Of a stretch of DNA of 64,000 nt, positions 11,830-22,432 are shown one piece after another. Both the position numbers and the translations under genes were made by a program. Within the stretch, counting starts at the first letter, position 1; each line of letters starts with the position of its first letter. Source of the DNA: Letharia columbiana (lineage: Eukaryota > Ascomycota > Lecanoromycetes > Lecanorales > Parmeliaceae); contig NW_023501054.1 in assembly GCF_014066305.1 (NCBI RefSeq), positions 430,001 through 494,000 on the forward strand, in the 5' to 3' direction. Under the pieces are notes generated by a model. That model was given only the letters and a program-made list of their open reading frames with translations. It was not told the DNA's origin and searched no databases.

Positions 11830-12548
11830 TGCTGGAGGGTTAGGAAGGGTTTCGGGTGACCGAAAGAATTGAGGCCATACTGGGGTTGCTTGACAGGAAA
11901 CATATACCGATACAACTCGCGTTCTAGCATTGAGATAGAGCTGGTGTGACTGTCAAGAGCATCTTCCCTGAATCTTTGATAGTACCAACAATCACAGTGC
12001 AAAGCTTATTTGGGCGTGGGAAGCAAGGAGTGCCGGAGCAAAATCACTAGGAAGCCGAATGCACTGCCAACTCGTCGCGACTTGATTGTATTCCTTAACG
12101 TATAAAGATGGCGCTCTCTACAGCCTTTTGGGGCATAACTGCAGAGTTCTTCCAGCTAAGGAGTCCAGTCTTGAGCTCTTGAGAACAATTCGTAGGGCTC
12201 AAAAGCGCAAGAGCATAAGTAGCATGGTCTTTCCACAGAGAGAACCACGAAAAACCGTGCTGATGCCAAGAGACTAAGGTATTATTGAGATTTAGCGCTG
12301 GTGTATCCTATTTGCCATTACACCGACCCGCCGAGCATATTGTCCTTCCTTCCTCTTCAATCCCGGCGTCATGCCAGCCTTTGACTAGAACGCTCCCAGC
12401 TTTCCACAGTCATTTGACGCAGGACTGAGAGCCTACGAGAAAGCACAGCCTGGACCTGCTCTATCCACGCTCAGCGTCTGCCATTAGAGGAAGCGTCGGC
12501 ACGAACCATTTCTACTCAATCGAACCTGAACCGCAAGCTACCGCCCAC
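11830..12548. other. Intergenic, no supported gene
   Basis: A 63-codon frame at 12086-12277 has no recognisable content. Pyrimidine-rich tracts just before 12549 are in keeping with a fungal promoter. Confidence 0.4.
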
Positions 12549-13903
12549 ATGGACTGTCTCAGTGCTTTACCAGAAGAGCTGACATCCGAGATTGTTCAAC
12601 GGGTGGCTCATAAATCCCTACCTGCACTGGTATCAGTCTCCCGTCAACTCCACCGTCTGGTGCTCCCTAGGCTCTACCGTTGCGTGCATTACAGCGGAAT
12701 CGATACATGTGACAGCGACAGAGTCAATAAAGGATTTCTCGTCTGTGCAAATTACGCGACAGCGATAAGACCCGCCCGTGGAGATTGGCCACAATGCCAA
12801 CCATCGAGGATTGTCAGGCTCAGTCCTTTCCTTGAATGCATCACCACGCGTCCACAAATCCGCTCCTACATCGCTACTGCAGGCTTTGACTTGTTGGACA
12901 CCGATTCTGAGGCTACAGTTGACATGGTCTCTTACATCATAGACCTACTTCTACCGTCGCTGCAGACATTGAATATCTCACCCGTCTTCTACAAACTTGA
13001 CCCCCTAAGAGACATAAAACTCAAGTCACTGAACATTTCTCACGAAATATGGGCGAACCGGGATCCTGGAAACTCCTACCTCTTCGCTTTGTTCCGTATA
13101 TCGACTCTCCGAAATCTCTCCATCGAGATTGCAGCAGATTGGGACACGTCTCCTCGGTGGCATCGTCCTCAACATTCTGCAAGGTTGAGAACTTCAAACG
13201 TGACATCGTTGTCCTTTCCGACCGGTATACCTTTCGGAGATGACTTGGCAGAGATCCTGTCGTGGCCTAAAGCTTTGGAAGTCTTTGAGCTTGGACCGCC
13301 TCCTGTTCGCAATAAGAAAGTCCTTGCAAATGTGCTCTCCCCCGAAGACTGGCCGAGTGCATTGGTTTACAGCAAAGTTCACTCCGTGAACTCTGCATTA
13401 TCGAATATCCATACAAGCGCACCATAACAGATATTAATGACGCCACCTTCGGAAATTTACATAACTTCAAGGCATTGAGTCGCCTTTGCGTGCCAAAACG
13501 TTTACTGGTGGTCTCAGATGAGTACAGAGAGCTGTTCTTCAAAGATAGCCAAACGCCGCCACAGATCTGGGAAGTTCTGCCTCCAGCAATACGGATGTTG
13601 AGACTGGAAGGTGAACCGCACTTCACGTGGATTGTTAGACTTTTCCAACCCATGTCTCCTCCCCTGCCAAAAGAGCTCATGATGCAGCTGAGTGAGATCG
13701 CTAAACATAAGAGATTGCGATACCCAAATCTGCAAGAAGTCGTGTTGGGGCAGCCACGGTTGGCCGACCCTTTTCAGACCTTCATTTTGAAGAGCCTTCG
13801 CGGCAACTCCGGCATTATCAAGGATTTCGAGGAGAGTGAGATACGGCTTACGTTCGCGCAAGACCCCGAGACGAGCGCACCGAGAAGAAGAAAAGTCGTC
13901 TAA
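12549..13903 (+). CDS. F-box protein
   Basis: ATG at 12549. Residues ~1-45 (LSALPEELTSEIVQRVAHKS...LVSVSRQLHRLVLPRLYRCV) form an F-box of the fungal type, which would bind Skp1 in an SCF ubiquitin ligase. A leucine-rich, diverged repeat-like region follows (LKSLNISHEIW, LRNLSIEI). The first frame stops at 13425, but the family-like sequence SSLRELCIIEYPYKRTI and LSRLCVPKRLLVVSDEYREL continues in another frame to TAA at 13901. Two readings join them. One is a 53-bp intron 13320-13372 with a weak GTCCTT donor and good tttacag acceptor (433 aa). The other is a missing C in the C5 run at 13339-13343. Target unknown. Confidence 0.7.
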
Positions 13904-15223
13904 AATTTCCTGCGACGTGGCACAGGTGTGTTCAACTTTCGGCCGCGGTGGCTGGTGCTGTGCTGCTCAATTAGGGACGAGTTGCATCTGCCTGCTTGGA
14001 GGCCGGCGGCTCCTTGATTCACGAGTCTTATATGGATGTTGTATCGATGCATCTACGAAGATTCCAAAGAATCTACGAAGAATTGCGCAAGAGAGGAGCG
14101 AGAAGGTGGGGACCTGGAGGGGGTCAATCGTAGGGAGTAAGGCTACGGAATCCGTTACACCTGACTCAGTCTATACAGAAGACGTATGGGCTGTCTATTT
14201 CCTTCCTCGAAGCTGTTGCAAGTATGAGCATTTGCGATTGCTACACTTTAAATATCGGTCAGGCGCAAATAAAGGTGCCACGCATTCGCAACAATTCTGT
14301 ACACATTATACGAAAACAGTATCGTGACTGTAGCTGCCATTTCATTTGTAAAGAAAAGGGGGTAAAAAAAAACCCCCCCCTCGGGGGGGGGGGGTAAAGA
14401 AAAGGGTCTTGGCAGAACATCAAATATCTGTATGTTCATCACACAACGACTTTTGAACGACAAGAATCACAGACTTATTTTTTATTACAGAATTTGAGAT
14501 CTGCCATTTATAAAGATTAATCGCGGTACTAAGTATTTTGTTGTGAAAGCAGGCGTCATTGAATTACACTAACTTGCAATGGGGTGTTTTTTGATGTTCG
14601 GTCGGAACCCCTGAATTTTACCCCTGCCAGACGATGGGACAACTCGCCCAGAAACCCTCCATGAGTATTCCAGACCTTCTGCTGAACATATCGTGCAAAC
14701 AAAAAATCACGTTTACGTATAGCATGAACCCTACAGCCCCCAAAATTCTCAAATCAATGTGCCCCTTTCCCACCACTCCAACAACCAAACCCTCGCGGAA
14801 TCCTTCTGATAAGAAAATAATATAATCTCAGCCCCTGTGTTCCTCATCTGCCACAGACAATCATTGACAGTCACCGTGCTATATTCCCACAAGAGGCTCT
14901 GGATCAGGCCAAGCCTGTCAATAAGAGACGTGGAAAGCGCAATAGAATCGGACCAGTCACAGCCGTTCTACGCACCCTCCGACCCTTTTCACAAACTTCA
15001 ATCCACCCACGGACCGCAAACACTCAACGAGATGCGGGCGTGAGAGTATTCAGAAACAGAATTGGCGAACTAAAGAATTTCAGATCCGGAGCAGCTTCAC
15101 CAGATAGTAAAGAGCTTTCAGTAAGTCAAAAGCCCAAACATTAAGGAAGGTCAATCACGGCCAATCAAGTTCATGAACATCTCCCAGCGAATGATTTCTA
15201 CCGTATCTACCAGCACAACTATC
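13904..15223. other. Intergenic, no supported gene
   Basis: Short open frames at 13836-14327 and 14634-14825 have no recognisable content. The stretch holds the C/G hairpin and the dispersed repeat copy near 14350-14430, listed separately. Confidence 0.4.
14347..14430 (-). repeat. C-run/G-run hairpin inside a dispersed repeat copy
   Basis: Two copies of gtaaagaaaaggg flank a block of A9, C8, TC and G12, which can fold into a near-perfect G:C hairpin. Immediately to the right is the inverted copy of the 8430-8490 repeat (gtcttggcagaacat). Run lengths here are likely to be misread by any sequencing method. Confidence 0.5.
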
Positions 15224-16523
15224 TCACTCCTTAAGCATCTTCTCGCATCTCAGGAACAGGCTCTTGCCAGGTGTCTCCCAATGATCCGGACTGGCTTCAA
15301 GCACCGTTTGGAGCGCGCCGCACCTCTCATAATGATTTTCCAAGCCCGAAAGTTTCGACGTCAGGGCGAGCCCACGGTGCACCATGTATGCAAGGACAGG
15401 ATAAAAAGCACAATCTGCCAGTCCAAAAGCATGTCGAGCTGAAAGGAACCCTCCATTGGTCAGATATCTTTCCCAATGTTCGAATTCTTTGAAAACATCA
15501 TGGTAGGCTTGGAGAATGTTTTCACGATGCTTTTCCCACTCTGCATCGTATAGCAGTTCGGTAGGCTCGTATATACTGTTAGGTTTTTCAGACTCATGAA
15601 ATCTCACAGTCTCTTGTGTCCATTCCGATTTGGAAAGATCGCTTGGGCGATTCTCGCGAGTGCCTGGGGAAAAGCGCTCGAGATACTGAAGGATGGCCAT
15701 ACTTTCTATGACAATCGTGCCATCACTGTCGACAAACGTTGGAGTCTTGCATCTCGGATTAATCAGTGCGAACTCGGGGTTCGAGTTTCCTTAGGTTCAG
15801 TCATGACTCTGAGACGCTTGCTGAGATATGGAATCTTCATCCATGCGAGTGTGATCATGACTCTCCAACTTGGAATGGATCCTTTGACCCAGTATAGCAC
15901 GGGAAGTTGCTGGAGCTGCTTGTCGTCGCCAAGATAAGAGGAAACGTTATTGGAAGTGCACCAGTCGACGTCATATGGTTTCTCAGTGAGAGTGAGTATT
16001 GCTCGATCATGTGTGTGCTATTTGAATGCCTTGACGCAGTCCTCGAGAATGTGACCTCGTAACCCAATTTGCGTGCATCGACGGCAGTGGCAGCAATGCA
16101 TGTGTTTGTTGTGACTCCTGCGAGGAAGAAATGTTTTGTTTGTTGGAGAGTGTCGTGGAGTGCTGTCTTCGTGAGATTGCGGAGTAGTGGGTTCTTTGTT
16201 ATGCGTATGTGATGTGCATGGAGAAAGGGAAGAAGGTCTTTGTGGATTTGTATGCCTGGAGTGTCGTGGACACAGAAACGGCCGGAACGGTGAGTTCCGG
16301 AAAGGTAGAGCTCGAAATCGGATTGAGGTGGATCGTTGGAAGACACGTCTTCTTCGCATGTTCCTTTGCCTTGTTCGTACACGCTGTCGATCCAGACGAT
16401 GGGTCTTCTTCTCGTTGTGAACTGTCGTAGCAGGGGTGGAAGAGAGTCTATGAATGGTTTTGCAGGGATTCGTGTTGGACTGACGAAATCTTGTTGGAGG
16501 TCGATGAGGAGGAGGGAAGACAT
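15224..16523 (-). CDS. Isochorismatase-like hydrolase fused to glutathione S-transferase (broken reading frame)
   Basis: ATG at 16523 opens MSSLLLIDLQQDFVSP, an isochorismatase-like start with the catalytic Asp. The candidate Lys is in ITKNPLLRNL and the nucleophile Cys in GVTTNTCIAATAVDARKLGYEV. After a 1-base deficit near 16050, HILEDCVKAF, a TAG at 16018-16020, then HTHDRAILTLTEKPYDVDW complete that domain. The same frame runs without any stop through SSYLGDDKQLQQ into a GST N-terminal thioredoxin domain (LYWVKGSIPSWRVMITL, about 15900-15850). A second deficit at the G4/C4 run 15776-15779 precedes INPRCKTPTFVD and ESMAILQYLERF, followed by the GST helical domain (GFLSARHAFGLADCAFYPVL) to the stop at 15224. 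The domain order is Cys-hydrolase then GST, about 433 residues with no intron. With three lesions it may be a young pseudogene; both shifts are at short C/G runs and could be sequence errors. Confidence 0.7.
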
Positions 16524-16559
16524 CGTTACAAAGGAAGGATCACGTGAAAGAGACGCCTA

Positions 16560-18210
16560 GGAAGATGGCCATGGACGAACAGTAACGAGAGCTTATTTTT
16601 CCCAATTCCACTAGCCTCTCTCATCCCAGTAAGGAAGGTCGCAAAGTATTCAATCAGAGCTTACGGTCAACGGAATACATCGAAGGATTTATGATGTATA
16701 GCATACGTATACTCTAGTGTAAGCCTGGCATCTTCATGTCTATTCTGGCGTGATGTTTTCTTATCAGAGGCTCGGCATTACCGCAGGCCGCAAAAGTAAG
16801 TATGTACTTTAAGAGTGAATGGCTGAGCTTTTTCGCTAGAACTCAAGGCTTTGAGTCTAAGAATCAGAACGTACATTATTCGTTTTTCAAAACTATCTTA
16901 TAAGTATTCGCCGCACCCTTCGGGCGCCTTTAATGTACTTTCAAATCGTCTGAATGTTCCGTAAGACGACGCCTTACCCTACTATGCCGAAACCGGTGAT
17001 TCACGTAGACTGCACAGGGTCGAGCCTGGAACTCAACCAGATACTCATGCGTACTGATGTCCGGTATGAAATACCGACGCGGCTTTGGAGTCAGTGTGGT
17101 TTTAAATAAGGGAAGTGGGCTGGGGAGTTCAAGTAGAGTTTGTCTTTGGCACGCTCGCGTGGTGGGTGTAAGGAGTAGCGGAGGGAGCAACGGGAGTATA
17201 CCTCAGACAGCAAGACATCTCCTAGACAGACTCCTATTCCTCTGCTCTGTTGCTGACAGGTTCGCATTTCGGTTCCTCTCTCACTTGTTCTCCGAACGAG
17301 TATCCTGTGTATGTAGCCTTATACACATGTACCTCCCCATTCGAACTGCGACTCGGGATATTTTTAAGCACCAAAAACTCGCGGCAGAAAGTCCTGTTGG
17401 ATGATGTTGCCGACTCAGAGCGATGTATTTGAGCGTGTGGCTTTGCGATTCGAGTAGTTGGTCGGTATCGCTACCGATAATGATGGGGTTCAAGAGTGTG
17501 GTGCCGTTGGTGGATCAGGTGGTAAGGTGGCGAAGGGAGGGGCGGATGTAAGTGGGAATAGGAACAGGGAGAGGAGGACGAGGGTGTGGGCTCTGTAGGA
17601 GGCAAGGTTTGTTCTGCGGAGAGGGTTGAGTGCTATAGATGCTGTTTCAAACGTTTTGGGAACAAATTAGGCGATCTTTCGCTTGCGATTTTGCTAGGAG
17701 TCTGAGAAATAAGAAATCAGTTGAGTGTTTAGTCGTTCTCATCATACTTGCCACGCAATTTTGAAAGCATTACTCGTTCTCTGTGAATGGCTAAAAGTAG
17801 AAGAACACTCCTGAAATCGTCGAATCGTCAGCTCGAATAGACATCGAGAGCAAAATGCTAGCTAGTCTTTGATGAAGATGACGGCTGGTTGAAAGCAGGA
17901 ACAAAGAACCACTCTGAACATGCTTCGCACAGTCTCCCCCGATAGTCTCTGACAGCTGTTGTCGACGAAATCTGCACGACTTAAGCGAGAACTTGCACTC
18001 GGAAGCTTTGTTTCAAGCCAAGAAGAGGTGAGTGCTACTGCGGCACATCGGCGGATGATCGGTCTGTGCGGACGGGAAGGCCGGTGGTGGTCAAGACTCT
18101 GCGGAAGGAGCTGGAAGAGTGTGGCTAGAGCAGGTGACACAGATGCATTCTATGCCAATACGTTAGCAAAATTAGCAAAATATAATATAAGGTTTGTCAG
18201 AAATATCGAA
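16560..18210. other. Intergenic, no supported gene
   Basis: On the minus strand near 17600-17520 there is a signal-peptide-like string (LVLLSLFLFPLTSA), but without a start codon and with stops soon after. It could be a dead secreted-protein gene. Other frames here show no recognisable content. Confidence 0.35.
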
Positions 18211-19800
18211 TTACCTTATATCGACGTCCCAATTTCTCTCTAGTATCTTCACAGCCAATAGCGCCTGCGGATTATTCATTTGCCGGCCAATGTACTGCAG
18301 CCGATTGATTATCCACGCACGACGAGAACTATGGCAGACGGGGCAAGTGGCAACGGACATCAAGGGCCAAATGATTCCATAGCTGCGGGCTGCATGCGTA
18401 AAGCCGGACGTAGAACTCTCTGTCTTTGGTAAGGGAGTATCGGAGATGGTGGAATGTGGAGGCTGCGTTTTGGACACAGATATAGGAACTCTGGCTGGGA
18501 GTTCGACATATTGCGGGATGGTGGCGCAGATCTCGGAAGAAAGTTGTGTTATAATTGATTCGGCGTGTCGCATCAGCGTGGTGTAATCTTGAGATCGCAG
18601 GGGAGACGTGTGCTGCCGAAGGATTTGTTCCCTGATCGTCAGTTTGAGTTGCATTCGAAGCATGCGCCAAGCGTTCATGCTCCGAGCAATGCCATGGGTA
18701 GAATACAAATGGTAATACCCTTCATAGACCAACGTCCCATCGGCGTGTTCTGCCAAAACAGTCTTGAATTGCCATGACGGTGGCAGTGTACTCGACCACA
18801 GCACAAAGTCGTGGTCCAACTGCATTGCGGCCGCAATTATCACGTCCGGGTCGGACAGACTGCCTGACTTGATCGCAGCACGAAGATCCGCAGCGCGGAA
18901 TGAGATAAGTTTAAGACTCCATGATGGATCGTCCTCACTTGCGTACTGAAGACCGTGGGTGACGAGAGAGGTAATCTCTGTGGGGACTGCGGCCATGTTG
19001 CGATGGGCGCTGATGGCTACACTAAAGGTGGTCTGACTGAGTAGTTGAAGACCAAGCTGGGTATTCATTTGCTGACGGCCACGGAGCCGGATAAGTGCCA
19101 TGGCGCCCTTGATATGGCTCTCCCATAAGCACAAAGTGAGCTGCGTTGTGCAGGTGATTGCTTCGTATAGGCTGAGAAGCAAGACTGAGAGTAATGTACT
19201 ATCCTCCGTTGCCCTGACCGGAGATCGCAGAGCCGTGTTCGTCGCCTGGATGGCATGGATATAGCGCTTTCTGCCTTGCTTCGAGACCTGCAATGATCTG
19301 AGCTGATTTGAGAGACTGGCTAGTCCTACAGCTTCGATACTGGCCGAGAGATGTTCCTCTCTAACTGAGTACGGAGCGTAAAGTGAAGGCAGGTATTCGA
19401 AGTTGCTACCTTGAATAAAATTTGAGAGAAGGAAGCTTGTTGCTCGGGCCTCAATCGGCAGCGAGAGGCTGCGGGGAAGTTCTTTGGTCATTGCTTGATC
19501 AGACTGCACTTGCTCGGTCCGAGCGTCCTCTGCGAGTCGAGCTTTGAACACCACTTCGGCCGTCTGATCAAGGAATCTGTCATTCGACTGGGGCCGATAG
19601 CCGGGACATTTCCGCCCGGCCCGCAAGCATTGGGTACATCTGGGCTTGACCAAGTCGCACTATGGCCTGTTTTAGTAACCATTTTGGAGTCCCGATGTCG
19701 TCCATATGCATTGACAAGAGTTCAAAGTGGTGTGTTTTACCTTCAGCCGACGTTCCCTGCATCTATGACACGCTTTCGACGGCTTTCCGCGGAATACCAT
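18211..19800 (-). CDS. Zn2Cys6 binuclear-cluster transcription factor, 502 aa
   Basis: Exon 1 19800-19741 (MVFRGKPSKACHRCRERRLK) joins exon 2 19659-18211 across an 81-bp intron with a GTAAAA donor, ttactaaaac branch-like site and catag acceptor. The join completes a perfect C-X2-C-X6-C-X6-C-X2-C-X6-C cluster at residues 11, 14, 21, 28, 31 and 38, ending RKCPGY. The rest resembles the fungal-specific regulatory domain of Zn2Cys6 proteins: SLYEAITC, WESHIKGAMALIRLRGRQQ, YYHLYSTHGIARSMNAWRMLRM, and ITQLSSEICATIPQYV. The C-terminus is a helical SRRAWIINRLQYIGRQM. It is a nuclear DNA-binding regulator; its targets are unknown. The gene is intact and lies next to the hydrolase-GST fusion, which could be a target, but no sequence evidence shows this. 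Confidence 0.85.
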
Positions 19801-20633
19801 GTCGGAAAGAGGAATTTTGATCACTCGTGCACCATGCCAACGACTCCCTCAACAGGAAGGGGCCAAGTTATCCGATCCGGAGACGGCTTATGATTGCGCC
19901 ACTAATCAAAACCATTAAATTCAGGCCCTTCTTCCGTCCATTTTGAGCCCGAAATAGCTATATGTCAAGGTCTGGTTGGGTAGCTAGTAATGGACAATTT
20001 AACGTCGGAATGCTTGAGCTGTTGAACCGAGGAGGGGGAAGCAAGAGGCAAGGCTTTCAGATTTATGTTACGAAAAAAAGCGTTTTCCAGATTGTACAGG
20101 AATTTGAGATAGTGATGGTCACTATCGGTGTAGATTCCGAGACCTTCTATATCGTGTTGATAAGCAGAGAACCACATAAAAATGTTGAGATTAGCATGAT
20201 GGAGAAAAGCATGCGAAGAGGATGGGAAAGCAACGCTGTTGGCGGATGACGAGAGGGATAACCTCGGAAGCTGCGATGCGAAGTTGCTGCTGCTGCACGA
20301 GATTGGCCGGCTAATCCTAAAGTCGTCTAGCGTCGATATGCATTCCCAACTTGGATTAGGCCGTCTTGGCTAATAAAGCCTCAGGATTAGAACAGTGACT
20401 TGTCTTTCAAAGGCGAGGTACAACACGATGCCGGCAGCGTGAATACGATCGCAGCACCTAAGCACAAAATTCGGACTGTACTCAGCACAACATTAAGCAG
20501 CGTCTCCATGCTAGATAGATCAAGTTTTCAACTCTAGATGCTAGATACTTGAACCTGCTTTGAACCCTATTTCGTGTCTGCTCACCGCCCAACAGCTGCA
20601 TACTTCTTTATGGTATCAGAGGAAAGGACCGGT

Positions 20634-21300
20634 TCAATACAACAGTACCGTGCCATCCCACCCAGGACTCTCGTAGGTGCCATTAGGACTGGACAGCGTA
20701 ACATTCGCCTTCAGGACACACTCATTTGTTCCCGGATTCAGATTGCCGAACCCCCCCCCCAACTCATCCATACAGCCCCAGTGCAGCCTTGGTACTATTT
20801 ATAATCCCAGCGTCTTGACTGCGAGGTGAGGTAGGTGAACTGCGCGCAACCATCAATGCACTCTCGCAGCAGGGATGTGACGTTGCCAATATCTTGCAAA
20901 TCCACTATTGCACCAGCGCCTGGCCAATTGGTGTCGCACAGTATCTCGAATGTTAAAGTATATTTTGCAAGGCCGGTCTGTGTGGGTTGTGGCAGGGTCG
21001 GTGTGTTTGCCACGGTGTATATCGTGCCGTTTGCGGGTGGACAGGCTGCAATTTGAGTTGTTGGAGTGGGATTGGAGCTGGTGCTGCATTCTGGTACTGG
21101 AGTATTTGTTGCCTTTATCGAGCTGGTTGCGCCGTGATACTTCAGGTCTCATCAAAGAGCGCTGTCTCGACTACATTACTCACGCTGAAGGATACTTCCG
21201 GTGAGCCGCTGGACCTCCACCTATCCCTCCACCTATAGTTGCGGCGCGACACACATCGGCTATAATCGCGAGCATCCACACAACAGGTGCACAACCACAG
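20634..21300 (-). pseudogene. Single-pass membrane protein with PAN/apple-like extracellular domain, decayed
   Basis: Read on the minus strand: a membrane segment at about 21290-21215 (VVWMLAIIADVCRAATIGGGIGGG), a segment with stops near 21200-21150, a Ser/Thr linker (NTPVPECSTSSNPTPTTQ), then a cysteine-containing domain (FEILCDTNWPG, LLRECIDGCAQFTYL). A TAG at 20797-20795 interrupts it. The same frame continues (YQGCTGAVWMSW, NECVLKANVTLSSPNGTY) to TGA at 20634. The TM-GGGIGGG-linker-PAN layout is common in fungal surface proteins. The TAG fits a CAG-to-TAG change. The N-terminal cytoplasmic part was not found. Confidence 0.55.
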
Positions 21301-21679
21301 ATTCACCGCTTACTAGATAGAATTGACCGAATCGACGAGGCCTTGCTAGCGGACTTCGTCTCGCGCGTGATTCATAGCATTTCTTTTCCCACTAAATGTT
21401 AAAGGTCTCGAGGCCAGTAAGTGCTGCGACTTCTAGATCTGATAAAGGCCTGGCATTCTCACTTCCAGACACGTTCATATTCGAGGACTGACAACAATTT
21501 TGGGCGGTAATTTGTCGATTTTTGTCGCATTTGACGAATCTCCAAGAATGCCAGACATGCTGGGTGGTATATATACATCCATTGCTGTAGCCGGACGGGC
21601 TGACTGAGTTTCTTAGTATGATAAGTCATCCGGTCAGGTCAGCGAACTAGGCAGTCACTGATTGCACGTGTGCTTACAG

Positions 21680-22432
21680 GCATTTGCTCCTCACGTCAGC
21701 AAAGTCCTTGCTATCGACAGCGCTCGCGATATGGTGGATGAGTTCAACAAGATCGCGGCAAAGACAGCCTCGTAGAGAGCATAGCCCAATTACGAATTCA
21801 AGGCCGTGTGGGGTGACCTCATTGATCACGAGAAGCCACAGGACTCCAAGATTGCGAACGCTCAGCTCTCAGGGGATTTAGATGGTGAATTTGAGTCATT
21901 CGATATGGTAGTCTTATGTGTGTGAGTGGCTCCGCCCTCAAGAGTTCAAAATTATTGAAAGCCAGACTGATTTCCTGTATCAAAGCTCGCAGTCGATTTT
22001 TTTATTCACAAAGGATCCTCCCGGCCCCGAGCAAGATGCGCGACTCAAGCACGGTTTGCAAGCCCTGATCAACCGCCTCAAACACAACGGCGTGCTCATC
22101 ATTATCGACATCGAGAAGAATTACGATACGTTAGAAGCTTACAAGCCCGAAAGGATGGCGCGCACTACAACAAAACTAAAATCGAAGGCAGAAAGCCTGA
22201 TGGTTCTGGAAGCAAGGAGATCATCGCAGCATTGAAGGAATTGGGTATGGAAGATGTCGGGGTGATGAAAGATCAGCATTTTCAGTGGCATGCAAAGGAT
22301 GAGACAGGAAGGAACTATCAGAACGCTCGGGCGGACGTGATGCATGCGCCGATGGAAGATAGAGAGGAGATGTTCCTCATACTCAGAGCCACGAGAGGAA
22401 AAGGGTATCTGCAGGCGGGGGAGCAGCGGTGA
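21680..22432 (+). pseudogene. Class I SAM-dependent methyltransferase, decayed
   Basis: After an intron-end-like ttacag at 21679, the frame reads FAPHVSKVLAIDSARDMVDE, which covers motif I's second strand with its acidic residue (AID). It then meets two TAGs (21773-21775, 21782-21784), yet continues in the same frame with YEFKAVWGDLI and FESFDMVVLCV. A GTGAGT donor follows. Downstream, LQALINRLKHNGVLIIIDIE matches the post-motif 'LKPGGVLLIIDF' block. A one-base shift at about 22150-22155 (GG run) leads to KEIIAALKELGMEDVGVM and FLILRATRGKG, ending at 22432. The glycine-rich motif I is not recognisable upstream of 21680. Both stops fit CAG-to-TAG. Confidence 0.65.

Noticed and set aside
15855..16523. 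A stand-alone 222-residue isochorismatase with its own C-terminus
   Set aside because: Its last ~60 codons are out of frame: the expected ILEDCVKAF and THDRAI blocks and the GST start are in the neighbouring frame, so the apparent end is a frameshift product.
16930..17493. Minus-strand open frames as a secreted protein gene
   Set aside because: A signal-like string occurs nearby, but it lacks a start codon and the frames are broken within 40 codons.
17959..18243. 94-codon plus-strand frame
   Set aside because: It has no domain or start support and ends against the convergent Zn2Cys6 gene.
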